Assembly (NCBI GenBank): GCA_020152595.1
Contig: JAIGNY010000573.1
Coordinates: forward strand, 249,501-313,500
DNA from: Chiridota heheva
Lineage: Eukaryota > Echinodermata > Holothuroidea > Apodida > Chiridotidae
DNA length: 64,000 bases
Direction: 5' to 3'
In this document: positions 1-14,500 of the stretch, piece by piece
Position numbering within the stretch: the stretch's first letter is position 1
How the letters are laid out: each line of letters begins with the position of its first letter
Notes under the pieces: generated by a model
The model's database searches: none
What the model saw: only the letters and a program-made list of their open reading frames with translations
Told to the model about the DNA's origin: nothing
Translations under genes and position numbers: made by a program

Positions 1-269
1 AGATCTGTCTGAGTTTGAGGGGCGAAAACTTGAGCAGTGGCGAAGCTAGAATTTTTTCCCTGGAGGGCAAAGGAAGTGAAAATTCCATAAATGTGTGAGT
101 AGCCCTCCCCCTCCTCTAAAAAAAACAATCAAGTATGCAAACCTAAAAGAAGTTGTTTTTATGATTGTTCTGGCAAAGATTTCAATTATTTTCTCCATAT
201 CATTTTCTTTTGTAGCTATGCAATATTTTCTCTCAATATTCAAAGACTCCTGAAAACAAAGGGAAATTA

Positions 270-720
270 CACGAAAATTGAAGCAATTTTCACAAACTGA
301 AGAAAATTTCACTAACATGAAGGATATTTTAAGAAAATTAAAGGAAATTTCCAGAAAATTAATAGAAACTTCTCAAAAATTAAAGAAAATTTCCAAAAAA
401 TGAAGGAAAATGCATAAAAATTGAATTTTACTACAATTGAAGACAATATCTCGAAAATTGAAGAAAATTTCCTGAAAATGCGGAAGAAAATTGAGGCAAA
501 TTTCACAGAAAATCGTGCCAAAATTGAAGCAAATTTCACAAAAATGAAATAAATGCTACAAAAATTGAAGCAAATTGCCCAGAAATTGAAGCAAATTGCA
601 CGAAAATGAAGGAAATTGCACAAAAATGAAAGCAAATTTCCCAAAAATGGAGGGAATTGCGTAAAAATTGAAGCAAATTTCACAAAAAATGAAGCAAAAA
701 CACCGGAATGGTTGCTTTTA
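270..720. repeat. Degenerate AAATT-type minisatellite
   Basis: About 450 bp built from diverged units of roughly 18-22 bp of the type 'AAATTGAAGCAAATTTCAC'. The two long open frames here, on the minus strand, are by-products of the repeat (Phe/Ile/Lys-rich with no domain) and are not called as genes. Confidence 0.75.
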
Positions 721-840
721 ATTTCATAAATTCAATTTTCATATAGGGGGCCCACTCACATTTTTTTAAGGAGGGGGGGGAACAATACTTTTTCCCCCTA
801 GTATTTCATCAGGGGGGAGGGCGATCGCCCCCCTTGATCT

Positions 841-1131
841 GCACCCCTGTAAGGCGGGTAATGTGGACGTTGTCAATACGGGAGAGATTGTGGTTGGTGG
901 GTTAGGTCGGAATAGTGGGCTGGATGTCGTGGAGTTTGTTATAAATTTGGGAGTCCCATGAGGTTTGCCAGCAGTCACAAACAAGAGAAGCGATAAGCAG
1001 TTTGATGTCAGAAAGGGTTTTGGAAAAGGGGATTGAGGGAAGGATGAGGCAAGCTTAACGGCTGAATCAGCCCCGTCATTGTTGAGGATGCCAACATGGC
1101 ATGTATTATTGAATGTAAAGGTGGAATACAT
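841..1131 (-). pseudogene. I-clade LINE fragment: RNase H C-terminus, frameshifted
   Basis: Minus-strand translation gives HVGILNNDGADSAVKLASS, the C-terminal RNase H motif (H-x-G-I-x-x-N-x-x-A-D-x-A-K) of I-like non-LTR retrotransposons. SPFPKPFLTS follows, after which the expected W/L-rich tail is readable only with a frame change. The fragment stops abruptly near 848, where an unrelated G-rich 'CAGGGGTGCAG' terminus begins. Confidence 0.6.
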
Positions 1132-1777
1132 GTCATCTTAATCTGGGATTTTGCAGCCTTTCTAGCTGTATAGCTAGACATATTCCAGGTGGCAAAGAAA
1201 AAAAAAATTCCAAATCATGATTTACACATACCACTCATCATGATCTCTAATTTTCTGAATTAGGATTTTGATCTCAAATTTCCCAACTTATGTTGCCACA
1301 GAATTTGACAAGGAAAAGAAATGCAAGCAAATTTCTTTATTGAATTTTCTTTAAATTGAATCAAAATTGGTATTGACATTTCCAACAGTTAACCCCTACC
1401 CCATTACCTATACTACTCTCATACCTGCTTAAACTAAGTTGATCTGATTTTGCCCCTCAAATTATGGCCTCCCCAAATTCAAACATCTTCCGTCACTCAC
1501 ACACACTAGTTTTCATGGCAATTGCAAAATTGTGCATGTTATAATTTAGATACCATAAAACCCTTTGCTCATTTAAAAACAAATATTTCCAGATCATCGC
1601 AAAACAAATATTGAGTGCAACCAAGGAATAATTTGATTGTTAACAGTTGAACCCTATAAGAAGTGTCAATACCAAGACTCTACCCATCAGGGACTGTGTG
1701 TGTCTTGCTACCACTTTAAGTGAATCCAGTTTACTGCCGGTGATGCAATACAGCCACAAAAAAAAAACAACGTTAAT
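1132..1777 (-). other. Region 3' of ALKBH8; possible 3' UTR
   Basis: AT-rich sequence with no ORF. The nearest clear AATAAA on the minus strand is at 1336-1341, about 440 bp past the stop codon, and could serve as polyadenylation signal. No other structure seen. Confidence 0.3.
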
Positions 1778-2539
1778 TCATTTCTCTGAAGTCTTTTTCA
1801 ACACAACACACCAATTTCCCTGATCGTAATAACTCTCAGCTAACTCCACATTGCCAAGATGTTTACATGCGTTATCCAGTTCTCCCTGACGAAAGACGTG
1901 ATAAAATCTGTAAAACACCTCTTTCTCATCTCCAAGAGAGTTACCATCAGACTTCTCTCTGAGATGCCAAGGAACCAGCAAGTCTTGGTCTACAAACTCG
2001 GTTTTGTTTTTATGAACTGTCAGATGAGAGGAGGGGTATGTCCTCTTAGATTTTAAACTATCTGCTTGTGAGGTCTCATTTATCCCTAAGTCCTCTCTTG
2101 AATCAAATTTTTTAAATTCATTGAAACTTTCCGCTGTTAAATTCTCTGCAGTTTTTTGCTTGCTTTTATCGTTTTCCTCTGACCCATGCGATACCTTATC
2201 TTCCTCTCTTCCCTCCATCCCAAATTCATTTTTGTTGTCTGGACCCTCTTGAGAGGAATGAGTGTTAAGTGCACTGTCTTTATCAACTGCCTCATGTAGC
2301 TTGGAGCATTGACATTCAGGGTACTGAAGTGATTCTCCAGACGATGTCTCAGAAACTATTTCTTTAAGTACATCCTCCTTCTCCAGACTTACACCTTCTT
2401 TGAATTCCTGTTTTTGCTTCATCAAATAGATGGATTTCTGTTGGTGTCTCTTCTGCTCCATGGCCCACACATATATAAGAGCTGTGCCACCTATACGAAG
2501 TATCCTCACAAGTTCCTGAATGGCTTGAATGCGACGATC
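1778..2539 (-). CDS. ALKBH8: ALKBH8 terminal coding exon 11
   Basis: After acceptor TTTCATGCAG the exon reads [20 protein letters not shown] then LIYVWAMEQ, the end of the methyltransferase domain. A hydrophilic, Lys/Glu/Ser-rich linker of about 150 residues follows, then the family C-terminus [10 protein letters not shown]...[15 protein letters not shown]...[12 protein letters not shown] and a TGA stop at 1778-1780. The linker is longer than in human ALKBH8 and is the main reason for the larger protein. Confidence 0.95.
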   Translation of the reverse strand, partial: DRRIQAIQELVRILRIGGTALIYVWAMEQKRHQQKSIYLMKQKQEFKEGVSLEKEDVLKEIVSETSSGESLQYPECQCSKLHEAVDKDSALNTHSSQEGPDNKNEFGMEGREEDKVSHGSEENDKSKQKTAENLTAESFNEFKKFDSREDLGINETSQADSLKSKRTYPSSHLTVHKNKTEFVDQDLLVPWHLREKSDGNSLGDEKEVFYRFYHVFRQGELDNACKHLGNVELAESYYDQGNWCVVLKKTSEK

Positions 2540-5500
2540 CTGCATGAAAAATAGGAATTAAAATAATATGACATTACTGTTGAACAAACCAGACAAGTTT
2601 TTGCTAAGTGGAGAAGCTCTTACAATTTTTCTTTTTAAGGAAATGCCTTTTACCAAGAGTTAAAAACTCTCATTATACAAGATCTGTTAAGGATTCACCA
2701 CATATCTGCCAGTAATATCATCATCTTTAAACCTTGGCAACAAAAACAAATTCCTGTAACTCGAAGATGTACATTTGTAAGGTTTTGGCAGATGTCTTTT
2801 ATCACTTTTATAATCTAAGAAATAAACATTTCTTTCAAACAGCCTGCCTATAATTCAGGAGCCATGAATGAAAAGAGTTCAAGCAAAGTAACGCACAATA
2901 TTGTTTTTTGATCACCAACAATTTTCAAAGGTCAGGATAAAAGTAAACGTTCTCCTTTAATATTATTTCAAAGTTAACTTTTGTAGTACAGAATCAACTC
3001 AATGACTATTTCTTGCATAAAAATACCATTCTTTTTGCAAAGGCACTGTTATATACTGTACATAAGGTATATGGCACTGTTATATACTGTACATAAAGGT
3101 ATATGGCACTGTTATATATACATAAAGGTATATGGCACTGTTATATATACATAAAGGTATATGGCACTGTTATATATACATAAAGGTATATGGCACTGTT
3201 ATATATACATAAAGGTATATGGCACTGTTATATATACATAAAGGTATATGGCACTGTTATATATACATAAAGGTATATGGCACTGTTATATATACATAAA
3301 GGTATATGGCACTGTTATATATACATAAAGGTATATGGCACTGTTATATACAAATAAAGGTATATGGCACTGTTATATATACATAAAGGTATATGGCACT
3401 GTTATATATACATAAAGGTATATGGCACTGTCATATATACATAAAGGTATATGGCACTGTTATATATACATAAAGGTATATGGCACTGTTATATATACAT
3501 AAAGGTATATGGCACTGTTATATATACATAAAGGTATATGGCACTGTTATATACAAATAAAGGTATATGGCACTGTTATATATACATAAAGGTATATGGC
3601 ACTGTTATATATACATAAAGGTATATGGCACTGTTATATATACATAAAGGTATATGGCACTGTTATATATACATAAAGGTATATGGCACTGTTATATACA
3701 AATAAAGGTATATGGCACTGTTATATATACATAAAGGTATATGGCACTGTTATATATACATAAAGGTATATGGCACTGTCATATATACATAAAGGTATAT
3801 GGCACTGTTATATATACATAAAGGTATATGGCACTGTTATATATACATAAAGGTATATGGCACTGTTATATATACATAAAGGTATATGGCACTGTTATAT
3901 ACAAATAAAGGTATATGGCACTGTTATATATACATAAAGGTATATGGCACTGTTATATATACATAAAGGTATATGGCACTGTTATATATATACATAAAAG
4001 TATATGGCACTGTTATATATACATAAAGGTATATGGCACTGTTATATACAAATAAAGGTATATGGCACTGTTATATACACATAAAGGTATATGGCACTGT
4101 TATATATACATAAAGGTATATGGCACTGTTATATATACATAAAGGTATATGGCACTGTTATATATACATGAAAGGTATATACAAATTGAGGAGTATGTTG
4201 GCTAGAGCAAAAAAAAAAAAATTCTTCCTTCATGAGAAATTTAAAATTTGCACAAATAAGAATATTATCTGCAAAGATCAGGAAATAGAATAAGGAACAA
4301 CATTAGAATTCATTGTAACAGTCTAATCTAATATGAATTAATACATTCCCCATTGAATCATATTAATCTGGGGCAATGAATTTTAAGTAGAAAAACGATT
4401 TCATCAGTTTGAAAGAATAAAGAACACTTCAAGATGTTCGTGCGTACTCAAACCCTCCAAATTAGATGATTTGAAAACATAGAATTATATTTTCAAGAGT
4501 GCTCTTCTCAGACTTTTATCCTGTTTTTGACACAAAAAAGCAAAATTTACGTTTCATATGCACATACCTAAGTATAAATGGTTCGTCTGACTAATAATTT
4601 ACAATGTGTTTATGTTGTGTGTTAAATATATGTCACACATATATTCTTCCTTTTTTTTTTTTGCTGTTTGCTTACAAATTCTTACGTGATTTACCGGTTT
4701 AAAGAGGGCATAAGTAGAACAAATCAAAATTGAGTTTATTACAGTTTTGCATAGTTCATTATTATCAAAAACATGTATTTCATCAAAAGTCGCGGAAAGA
4801 AACCATTTGTATACAAAAAATCAAAAGTAATCAAAAAACCAACGCTCCTGACAAGGCAAGAATTGAAAACTGCTAAGCGATGTGTGACGTCACTCCCAGA
4901 ACAATCTCATCAGGGAATTCGAACATATAACAAATACAGTGCTAATTCCATAAGCAAACTTTCTCCTTTGTGTCGCAATTCCAGTTCTTCAGAAGACATT
5001 GATATATCAGGCTGTTTCTGATGTAAATAAATGTTTTTAACATAGATTTACCCCGCTAAGCGTAGCGGGGATATTTACGAGAGTTACACTTACCTTCCAT
5101 GCAGCGTTAGAATCAGGTCATGTGACCAGATTGCATATTAATAGCATGGAAGGTAAGGTATAACTAGAAGTAAATGTCAATGTTTGCATTAATTAAAAGT
5201 TGAGTCAAAACTTTGAAAGCCCGTGAAAATTCATGACTTAAAAATTTTATTTTGGATTAAATCAAGTCATGTATCAAGTCAATGGGTAATTTTGAAATAT
5301 GTTTTCACATTAGAATTTACTATGTTGAGCTGCTGCCGAGCAGGAAAAATTCGAAACGTAATTTGGTTTCAACCAATAATTTCTATCGTTAGAACTTATA
5401 CATTGTGATAATTTTTGCTACATTTAAATTCTATGACAATAATGTACATACAATATATAATATTATTGTGTAAAATGTCAAATTAAGAAAAATAATCAAT

Positions 5501-8500
5501 GCCGTCATGTTGAACTTCATAACTTTACAAGTGTCATGCTCAACTTCATAAACTTACAAGTTTCAGTGTTAGGCCTAACGTTAGACACAGGCTTTGCAAA
5601 ACTTAGGCCAGATCATAAGGCATTTCGAAAAGCGATGATATATGTTCATGAAACTTGAAGATATGACTTATTTGAATATGGGGTCTATGTTTTAAGAAAA
5701 TAATAACAGCTGGTAAGAAATGCATTGTTGAAAAATCTTTCTACTCCTAGTGTAAATACGACAAATTTCAAGAAACACACGCGATAACACTAGGCCGATG
5801 TTGTTTGCATGATGTGAAAGTACAAGTGTCGCAAGAAATTTTGTTCTGGGAGTGACGGCATTACAAATTCACCAATTTTTACTCAGAACATGAGTTGATG
5901 AGGATGAATACTATATTTGCTTTCTTCTCCAATTTCTGCTATTACAACCAACACAAATTTTGGAAAAATTCTCTATCAAATTGTCCAAACAATCAAGTAA
6001 AAGTCACATGAGCACCCATGTCATGTCCTCTTTAAGAAAATATTGAAATTCCACTTATATCCCCAGTCATAATACTTGCATTTTTTTTGGCCTTCAGTTC
6101 CTTTCATCATCTTGTATACTATCTTATGTCGATTGATTTTTAGTGCTGTGATCTGTATGGAATGGCGCAGTATAAAAGCCTACTGTATGTATGTATATGT
6201 ATGTGATTTTGATGAGTCTGTCAAACATAATCTTTTTTAATTCATCTATAAAAATAAACAGATGAATAGAAAATAAATTTCTATCAAAATCAAAAAAGGG
6301 TTTATATGGAATGAGATACAAAACCCACTGGTTGTTTATAACTGAAGAGCAATTTCCAGAATTGTCTTAGCTTTATTAGTGATACCACATCCTCAGACAT
6401 CTGAAACATGGCACTTTGGAATACCAAAATGTTATTATATTAACATGCTATTTACCTCAGTTGAAAAGTGGTGAATGACAGCAATGGACAGACAAGCATC
6501 AAGACTCGAGGACCGAATAGGAAGGGACAGACCATCGCAGGTCATGACCTCATGACCTCTTTCAGAACATATTGACATGAGTTGATCACTTCTGTCACAA
6601 CCAACCTAGAAAACAGCATAAATTTGAAGGAGTTAGTCTTTATGCTTGCAAAATATAACATAAAGAAATTACATGTCATGATAGGAATATGACAATCTAA
6701 GATTTATTTGGGATTTTTTTTTCTAAACTTTTAAATCAACCACTGTTTTTGACAAAAGTTTCTCCATTTGAATGTTTATTATTGATGAAATCATGTTTCA
6801 AAAATGCAATCAGAGCACTTCCGTTTCTCAAAATATTGTTGCGTAGAATTACTAGAAAATGGAAAAGAAGATTCCATCTCCTATGACATGACTAATATGT
6901 ATTCTTGCTGAATAAATAAGCCTGAAAATATAAACAAAAGAGCAACCAAATTCTGGAAAATTTTAATGAAAATTTGGTGGTTTCATGATTTTTCAATAAT
7001 GTTTAATTTAAACATTGAATATATGTGTTACATCTAGAAGTCCTTTCATATACTGATACCTTCAGACTACTCACCATAAAAATGTCTTTATTAATCCCAA
7101 TATATTTTCCATTACCACAACCTGTAATAAGAAAACAAAACTGTTACAATTTGTTTATCCATCTTTCTATATAGTGTATCATGTAGTTTTTTGTAGATTT
7201 CAGGTCCACAACCAAACTTAGCATCTTTTAAAGGGACATGTTGAGTACCATTACATACAAAAGTTCCAAACCTGAGAGGACATAAATTAATACCCTTGTG
7301 AAATGTACTGCCATGCTTATAACCAAAACTAATACATAAAAGGGGAGATACGCCTGGCTTCAATACTATCAGAAGGCTCAAACATAAATGTCTAGATTAA
7401 AGAATAAGAATAATGGATTTCACTAGTGCTTCATAAATTCTGAAACTGTACCAGAATCAAAGGTATGGGTTGACATCTTCATTCATTCTGTTATTTCCGT
7501 AGCTCATTCAACCATTCTTCCCTTGACAATTTTGCTCCAAGCACAACTCTCAATCATACAAATCTTCAACTAAAATAGACTTTAATGATAAATAAACGAA
7601 AACGAATAGTCTCACCTACATCCAAGACAAGTGATCCTTTCCTTAAACTGTTAAGATAGGCTGTAACATGGGGCCATGGTTTATAGCGAGTGTAGCTGAA
7701 GTGGGGCGCTATGCTGTTATATACTGCATGGACCTGTTTTTTCTCTAAGGCAGCGGCAGACATATCTGATGTTGGTTTTGAGATTTGCGGAGGTAGATAA
7801 TCTTTTTGGCTGTCACATTGAGATGGAAACCCTGTCAAACAAAATAAAACCAATACTTATGTAAAACCAATAATTACCAATTACTCAATTCAATTCATTC
7901 AATTTATTCTTCTTTATGATTAGGCCGGTGCCTTTACATGAATAGATACATAATAGTAACAAGCAGCAAACCAATACAAATAACAACAAGTAAAACTTTG
8001 AACAAAAGCTATAAAATAAAGAAACTAAATTTCATCAAAATAAAATTATAATTCTGAATGAAACGTCAGCACTCTGTCCAGATATAAGCAAATGTTATTC
8101 AAAAGAGAATTATTTCTGGTGTTTGACATTTCAAAAACACCTATCCTGTTTGGATTTACATAAAAGTATCTTGGGAAATAAATGAAATTTATTCAACCCA
8201 TCCTAAATTACAAAAAGTGCAAAGCCTATTTTCCCTTAAACCGTTATTATGACAACCTTTGTTTATTTGCAGATTAAAACATCCGCATCAAACTCTGGTA
8301 AATAATGAGCGAAAATACTCAGAAGGAATATGAGTGATGTAGAAAAATTGTTTTGGGTTTTATACATATTATAAAGAGACAATCTGTTCATTGAATTAAA
8401 ACTAGTACTCTGACATCAATTAAACATTGTAAAAACATTAAAAGAAAGCCTCTTTCACCATTAATTCCCTGTTATATCCAAACATCTCCGAAAACAAAGA

Positions 8501-11500
8501 TAAATAACATATGTTTTATTTCATTAGCCCAGCATGGTGTATTATTCTCTGATAACATATACCTATAACCAGAATCAAAAGGTTTTGTGGTTCCGATGCT
8601 TTTTTTCATAAGCTGATTGATTTGCAAAATTTGTATTAACTGTCATGTCATTGAATGTCATGAAATATTTGTTCCAAGATATTTATTCATAAGCCACACC
8701 CACCATGCAGATCAATACAAATGTTGACAACATTAGCAATTGCACAATAATTAACAACATTATCATAGCAAGTATGATGCAAAAACGGTTGCTTATTAAT
8801 CCTATTTCAAAAATTTGTCAGTAAGCCCCGCCTACTCATTCATATTCATTACATCACTACCACAACATCAGAAAATATGTACAGACAATGACCCATATGT
8901 GTACAACATATGGCATAAATTTGATTTGTTCATGAGATACAGTATGGTGTATTTAGCACTTACACATTAAGCCGTACCCACCATGCATATTAATGACATC
9001 TGCTGATAACATAAGCATGTTCACAATAACCAACAATATTTTCATGCCCAATATGATACACGATAGACATACACTTGCTTATTTATCACTTTTTCAAAAT
9101 TTTCACTTTAAGCCCCACCCACTTATTAATATGCATGAAATCACCAACAAAAACATTAGGGCACATCTACAGACCATGGGCTACCTGTGTACCAAATATG
9201 ACATGAATCCACTTCACCCTTCTTGAGGTACCGTGTTTACAAGCTCTTTTCAGGAAAATCATATTAAGCCCCGCCCACTATGCATATTAATGAAAGTCAA
9301 CGTTTTATACTATGAACAAATACACACTAGCTAACATTCTTGTAACAAATATGTGATTGTCAAAATAAGAGCTTTTCATGATTTTTATATTAAGCTCCGC
9401 CTACTCATTAATATGCATGAGCATGTGGATACTAGCTAACAACATTACTGTGCCAAATATAAAACAAAACGGACACACGATTGTTTAAATATAAGCATTT
9501 CAAAAAAATTACATTAAACCCCACCCACTCATTAATATGCATGACATCATCACCAAATACAAAAGGACACAACTTTAGAACATGGCTATCTGTGTACCAC
9601 ATATGACATGAATCCAATGTACTGTACTGCTCTTGAGATATCGTGTTTACAAGCTAGGCGTAACACACACAAGCACACCGGATAGGCCCCTGATACTGAT
9701 TGCATCAGAACCAAAAAAATGGATGTAAATCGATTACTATCATGCTTCACAACATTCTGCCAATATTTAATTTTTCTATGAATAGCAAATAAAGAGAAAT
9801 ATGTTCTACTAGTTCGCCTAATTATTTATATTTATTAAAACTCAACTATTCCTTTATTTATGTAAAAACACTTATTTCAGCTTCCTTTATTAACTGAAAA
9901 TAAATATAGACAAAAACGACATCAGATTAAACAAAGAGCATTAAATTGCATAAAAGAAACTTATGAGTAATACTGTGTGCCAGTGGCCTTTATAGCAGAG
10001 CATGTTAATGACAATTATTAGCCACATACAAACAAATCCATGATGAATAGCACAGTAATTATCATACATGCTTACCATCCCAAAATTTATTAACATAACA
10101 AGATAACGGGCAATGAAGGGTTAGTCACCGTATAAAAGGCCCAAACTAACACCACCACCACACAAAAAAAAAAATCTAAGACGCCCAGAGTTCATAAAGA
10201 ACTTATCAATGTTGACCTTGAAACTGTGCACAGAATTGAAGCTAACTACCCATTCAGGCGAACCATTCCACTCATTAACAACTCTTTGCAAAAAGCTAAA
10301 ATGCCGAATATCTATCCGTGAGAACTCTTTGGTCAACTTCAAACTATTACCACGTGTCACATGAGGATTAGCTGAAACATGCAAGAAATAACAGGAAGTC
10401 AAAGCATCACTACCAGATATGAACTTAAAAACCTGAATCATATCACCACGTACTCTTCTCAACTCAAGTGTGGTCAAACCAAAAATTCGCAACCTAGATT
10501 CATAAGATAGATTCCATACGTCAGGAATAAGTCTAGTGGCTCTTCGCTGAACCTGCTCCAAAATGAACTTATCCTTCTCATAAAAGGGACTCCAAGCCTA
10601 AATAGCACCCAAGTTTAGGCCTGACTAACTGCTCATACAAATTAAGAACAACTTCTCTACCAAGAAAACTAAAATTTCTTCTAATTAAACCAAGCATCCT
10701 ATTTGCCCTTGCAGCTGCTAAAGCACACTGTTTTGAAGGTTTCAGATTGCTAGCGATGACACCTAGATCCCTTTCTTGATCAACACAACCAAGATTTGAA
10801 CCATTCATGCAGTAATCAAAAGCCAAATTGTTCTGACCAAAATGAATAACTTTGCATTTATTAACAATGAATGACATCTGCCATGTTTGGGACCAAGAAA
10901 CTAACTTATCCAGATCAGTTTGCAAAATGAAGAATTCCTAGCATCATCAAGAATCCTGTACAGCTTATAGTGTCATCAGCAAATTTAAAATCCTAAAGCC
11001 AAGGAAACATCAATATCATTATGAGGATTAAGAAAAGCGGACCCAACACAGAGCCCTGAAGAACACCACTTGTAATCTTCTTCCATGGAGATACTCACCA
11101 TTAACAACAACTCTTTGTGACCTGTCAACTAACCAAGAATATAGCCAACTGGCACACTTTCCCTCCACACCAAGTGTTCTTTTGTTTTCATCATGAGCTT
11201 GCCTAATGGAACCTTATCAAATGCTTTTTGGAAATCTAAATAGATAACATCCACATTATGACCAGAATCAACTTGTTTAGTAACATCATCAAGAAACTGC
11301 AATAAATTAGAAACACAAGACCTCTTAGGTAAGAACCCATGCTGGGACAAATTCAACAAATCATTGACCAGTAAACGATCTAGTACAACATCCTTAACAA
11401 TGGACTCCATGACCTTGCACACAACACTAGTAAGACTAACTGGCCTATAGATACAAGGCAAACTGTGGTCACCCTTTTTAAAAATAGGAGTGACATTAGC

Positions 11501-14500
11501 AATTCTCTAATCACTAGGAACCAACACCAAAGCACTTTGAAAAGATAAAACTCAGGGAAACAGAAAGAACACCAGAACACTCACGTAAGACAGCAGGATG
11601 TATACCATCTGGACCGGGTGCTTTATTTAAATTCAAACCCTTCAACTTCTTAGACACAACATCAATTAAAAAATCAACATTCCTAATGGATACTGTAGAG
11701 TGCACACTAAGATAATCCACAACATCATCAGCAGGGGGCTCCTTAGTAAAAAACAGACACAAAGTAGTCATTCAAAACCTCAGCCATATCCTTACCACTA
11801 TTAATAGTAACAACATTGGGATGCAACACAGGGATGCAATATAGGGATGCAATATACTTTGCAGAATAAGAACTTTATTTTTTGTGACAATTTGGCTGAT
11901 TTTAAACCTGTTTATTGTTTTTTCAGCCATTATTAGCACTTTTTTTTTCTTCACATTTGTTCTCTGAACACTGCCAATCCCTTGCTTTATCCTCTTTTAG
12001 AAAAGTAACCTGATATCTTTCCTGATGTAATTCTTGGATTGTACTGCACGTAATTCAAACATACAAGTTTGAATTCTTTCCTCAGTGTACTAATGGTAAG
12101 GCAATCATCTGTGCTCAATTTACTTCTGATGAAATTAAAGACCTTAGGCCAGCTTACTTGCCAATTAGGAGAAATTAGTAACATAATGACAAGATTAACT
12201 TTGCTACTTGTAACATTTATGTATGGCTTCATTAAATATAATCTTAATCGACAAGTGAGAGGATTAATAACCTCTTATCCGTTTGAGGCAAAAGTACCAT
12301 TCAAGAGTCTTTAATTACCCCTCAAAACAAAATGTTAGTATTCATGAACTGATCATCCTAGTTTCTACTATGTTCAAAGGAGACATGTCTGATGCAATCC
12401 TTATTTCATATGATAGAGGACTAAATTCTAAACCACCTACCAAAACAAAACAGCAGGTCACAATCTTATTCCAAGTTATTTATGTTTGAAGTCACACATG
12501 GAGGCTGCCATTTTGTTCAATTATATTTTGAAATCTTTTGCATGACACAGTTTCCCCAACAGGGACATAATGATTTTAATGTTTTTTTTTTTTTAAATGT
12601 CATTTAAATCTTTTTTCCAAAATGATGTAATACAAAGTTTTAATAGCATGTTTTGATAATTTCATGTGTAGACAAAAATGTTCATGACCCTTACGAAAAA
12701 AAAAAAAAAACATTTTTCATAAGCTAGAATATTTAAGCTAGATTATAAAGATATATATATATTACATTCTAACATCCTACTGGGTTGATGACATCATTTT
12801 CTGCACATGTAGCGGCATTAAGCTTTTAATAATGATAACAAATGTATTAGATTGCTTTAGGAGATATGAAACTTGGTGTGAAGATTGGTTATTTCTTATG
12901 CCATCATATGAAATAAGGATTGTCAGACATTATGTCTCTTTTAATGATAAAGCTACAAATTATTAATATATTCTTATATGTAAATCATTAAAATATTTTA
13001 GAGCCTTTTTTTGCAAAGATATTCAAATATAATGAGTCTAAGAAAAATATAAAGATTAATGATAATATGTATATGCTCTCTCCCCTACATCTTTTAAAGG
13101 ATAAGTTCAGGGGTAAAGCAAGTCTAATCTTATATAAAAAAGGATTTCGAAAGAAACAAAATATTAAAGAAAGCATCAAAAAATCTATTTCCGTTATGGA
13201 AATATTTCAGTTTAAAGTTTGATACCATTTGTGTAGAAATGGCTGAAGTCAGACTAGTTGTGATGTCATAGCCTCAGATTCCTCGAAGTCTTCATGAATT
13301 CTATTATATCTATTCTTCGATTTTGTGGCTTAAAAACCAAGGAATATGTCCGAAAAGTAGTCAAAGTGAATCTAGTATTTATAATATACCACCTGAAGAA
13401 AATAATTAAAATAGTAAAAAATTCAAATAAAGTTTGTTTAAAATACATTAACAATTGTAAAGAATGTGAGGATGAGGATGCCAACTTTTCATAGTAGACT
13501 TACTACACCAGTCATTTCTATGCAGAAAAGACAGAGCATTAAAGTTGAATATCTTCTTAACAGAATACAATTTTTATGAACGCTTTCTTTACCATTTTGT
13601 TTGACCACCATTTTGTTTGGCCCTTGAACTAATCCTTTAATTTTTCCAAGAAACCAAATAAGGAAATTTCATGGCTTTCTCTGTCTTCATCTAAAAAATA
13701 TCTTCTCCACAATATTACTTTCTGTGTCACGATTGCTATCTTCCCATAATGGAAGTAAATGACAGTAATAAGGAGAAAGCCTTTCTCCACAGAAACTGTT
13801 TCCTTACAAACAGCACTTGAAAGTTATACATGTGATGCTTTCAGATTCAAGAAAGCAATTAACCAAATAAAAGCCAAAAATAAACTAGCCAAGTTTCATA
13901 GGAATTTTTTTTATGGTTTACATTATAAAACAAAACATTTTTTTCAGTTCTGGGAAAGGTTTATTGGTGTATTATTATTATTTCATATTTATTATATATT
14001 CTTCCTTTAGTATCTTTAGCTTTATGAGAATCCTTTACCCTTATTGTTGTGGATTAGTTTGGTTGATGTATAGCTTAGCATAGCAAGGCTAAACGTGCTG
14101 AAAGCATCCAGTGCTGGACATTATATCAAGATGGCCACGGCCTTTGATAACCAGTTGTAAACTCACCGGTTCCAGACTCACCGGGATACGAACTCGGGAC
14201 ATGCGGGTGTTAGGACAAAGCACTAACCACTACACCACGGAGGTCTGCATGTATGAAATCAAACCATTTGATGAAGCAAAATGAAAACAAAAAAGTACTT
14301 ACTACAATGACATGGCTTGTCTCTGATTGCTCTGAACGTAAGTGACGTCCTTGTACCTCTTGCCACTAATGTCAGTGCTGAAACACCATTGGGACTTTAC
14401 TGTGTCCTCAGGTACAACATCATTTTTGCGTGGTGTAATGCTAAAATCAAAACACAAAAAAACAACTGCAATTATATTATTTGGAGGTCAGTTATACACA

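Noticed and set aside
46-683. Two long minus-strand open frames (Phe/Ile/Lys-rich)
   Set aside because: They lie over the degenerate AAATT minisatellite; composition is repeat-driven and no domain is present.
30-849. A single hAT-like element from CAGTGGCGAAGC (35) to GATCTGCACCCCTG (849)
   Set aside because: Both ends look hAT-like, but flanking 8-mers do not match and the interior is a minisatellite, so borders cannot be supported.
3040-4180. CRISPR-like regular repeats
   Set aside because: Units are contiguous with no spacers and the context is a eukaryotic intron, so this is a minisatellite.
4773-5021. 82-codon plus-strand ORF in ALKBH8 intron 10
   Set aside because: Unrecognised, with no splice or promoter context and an intronic location.
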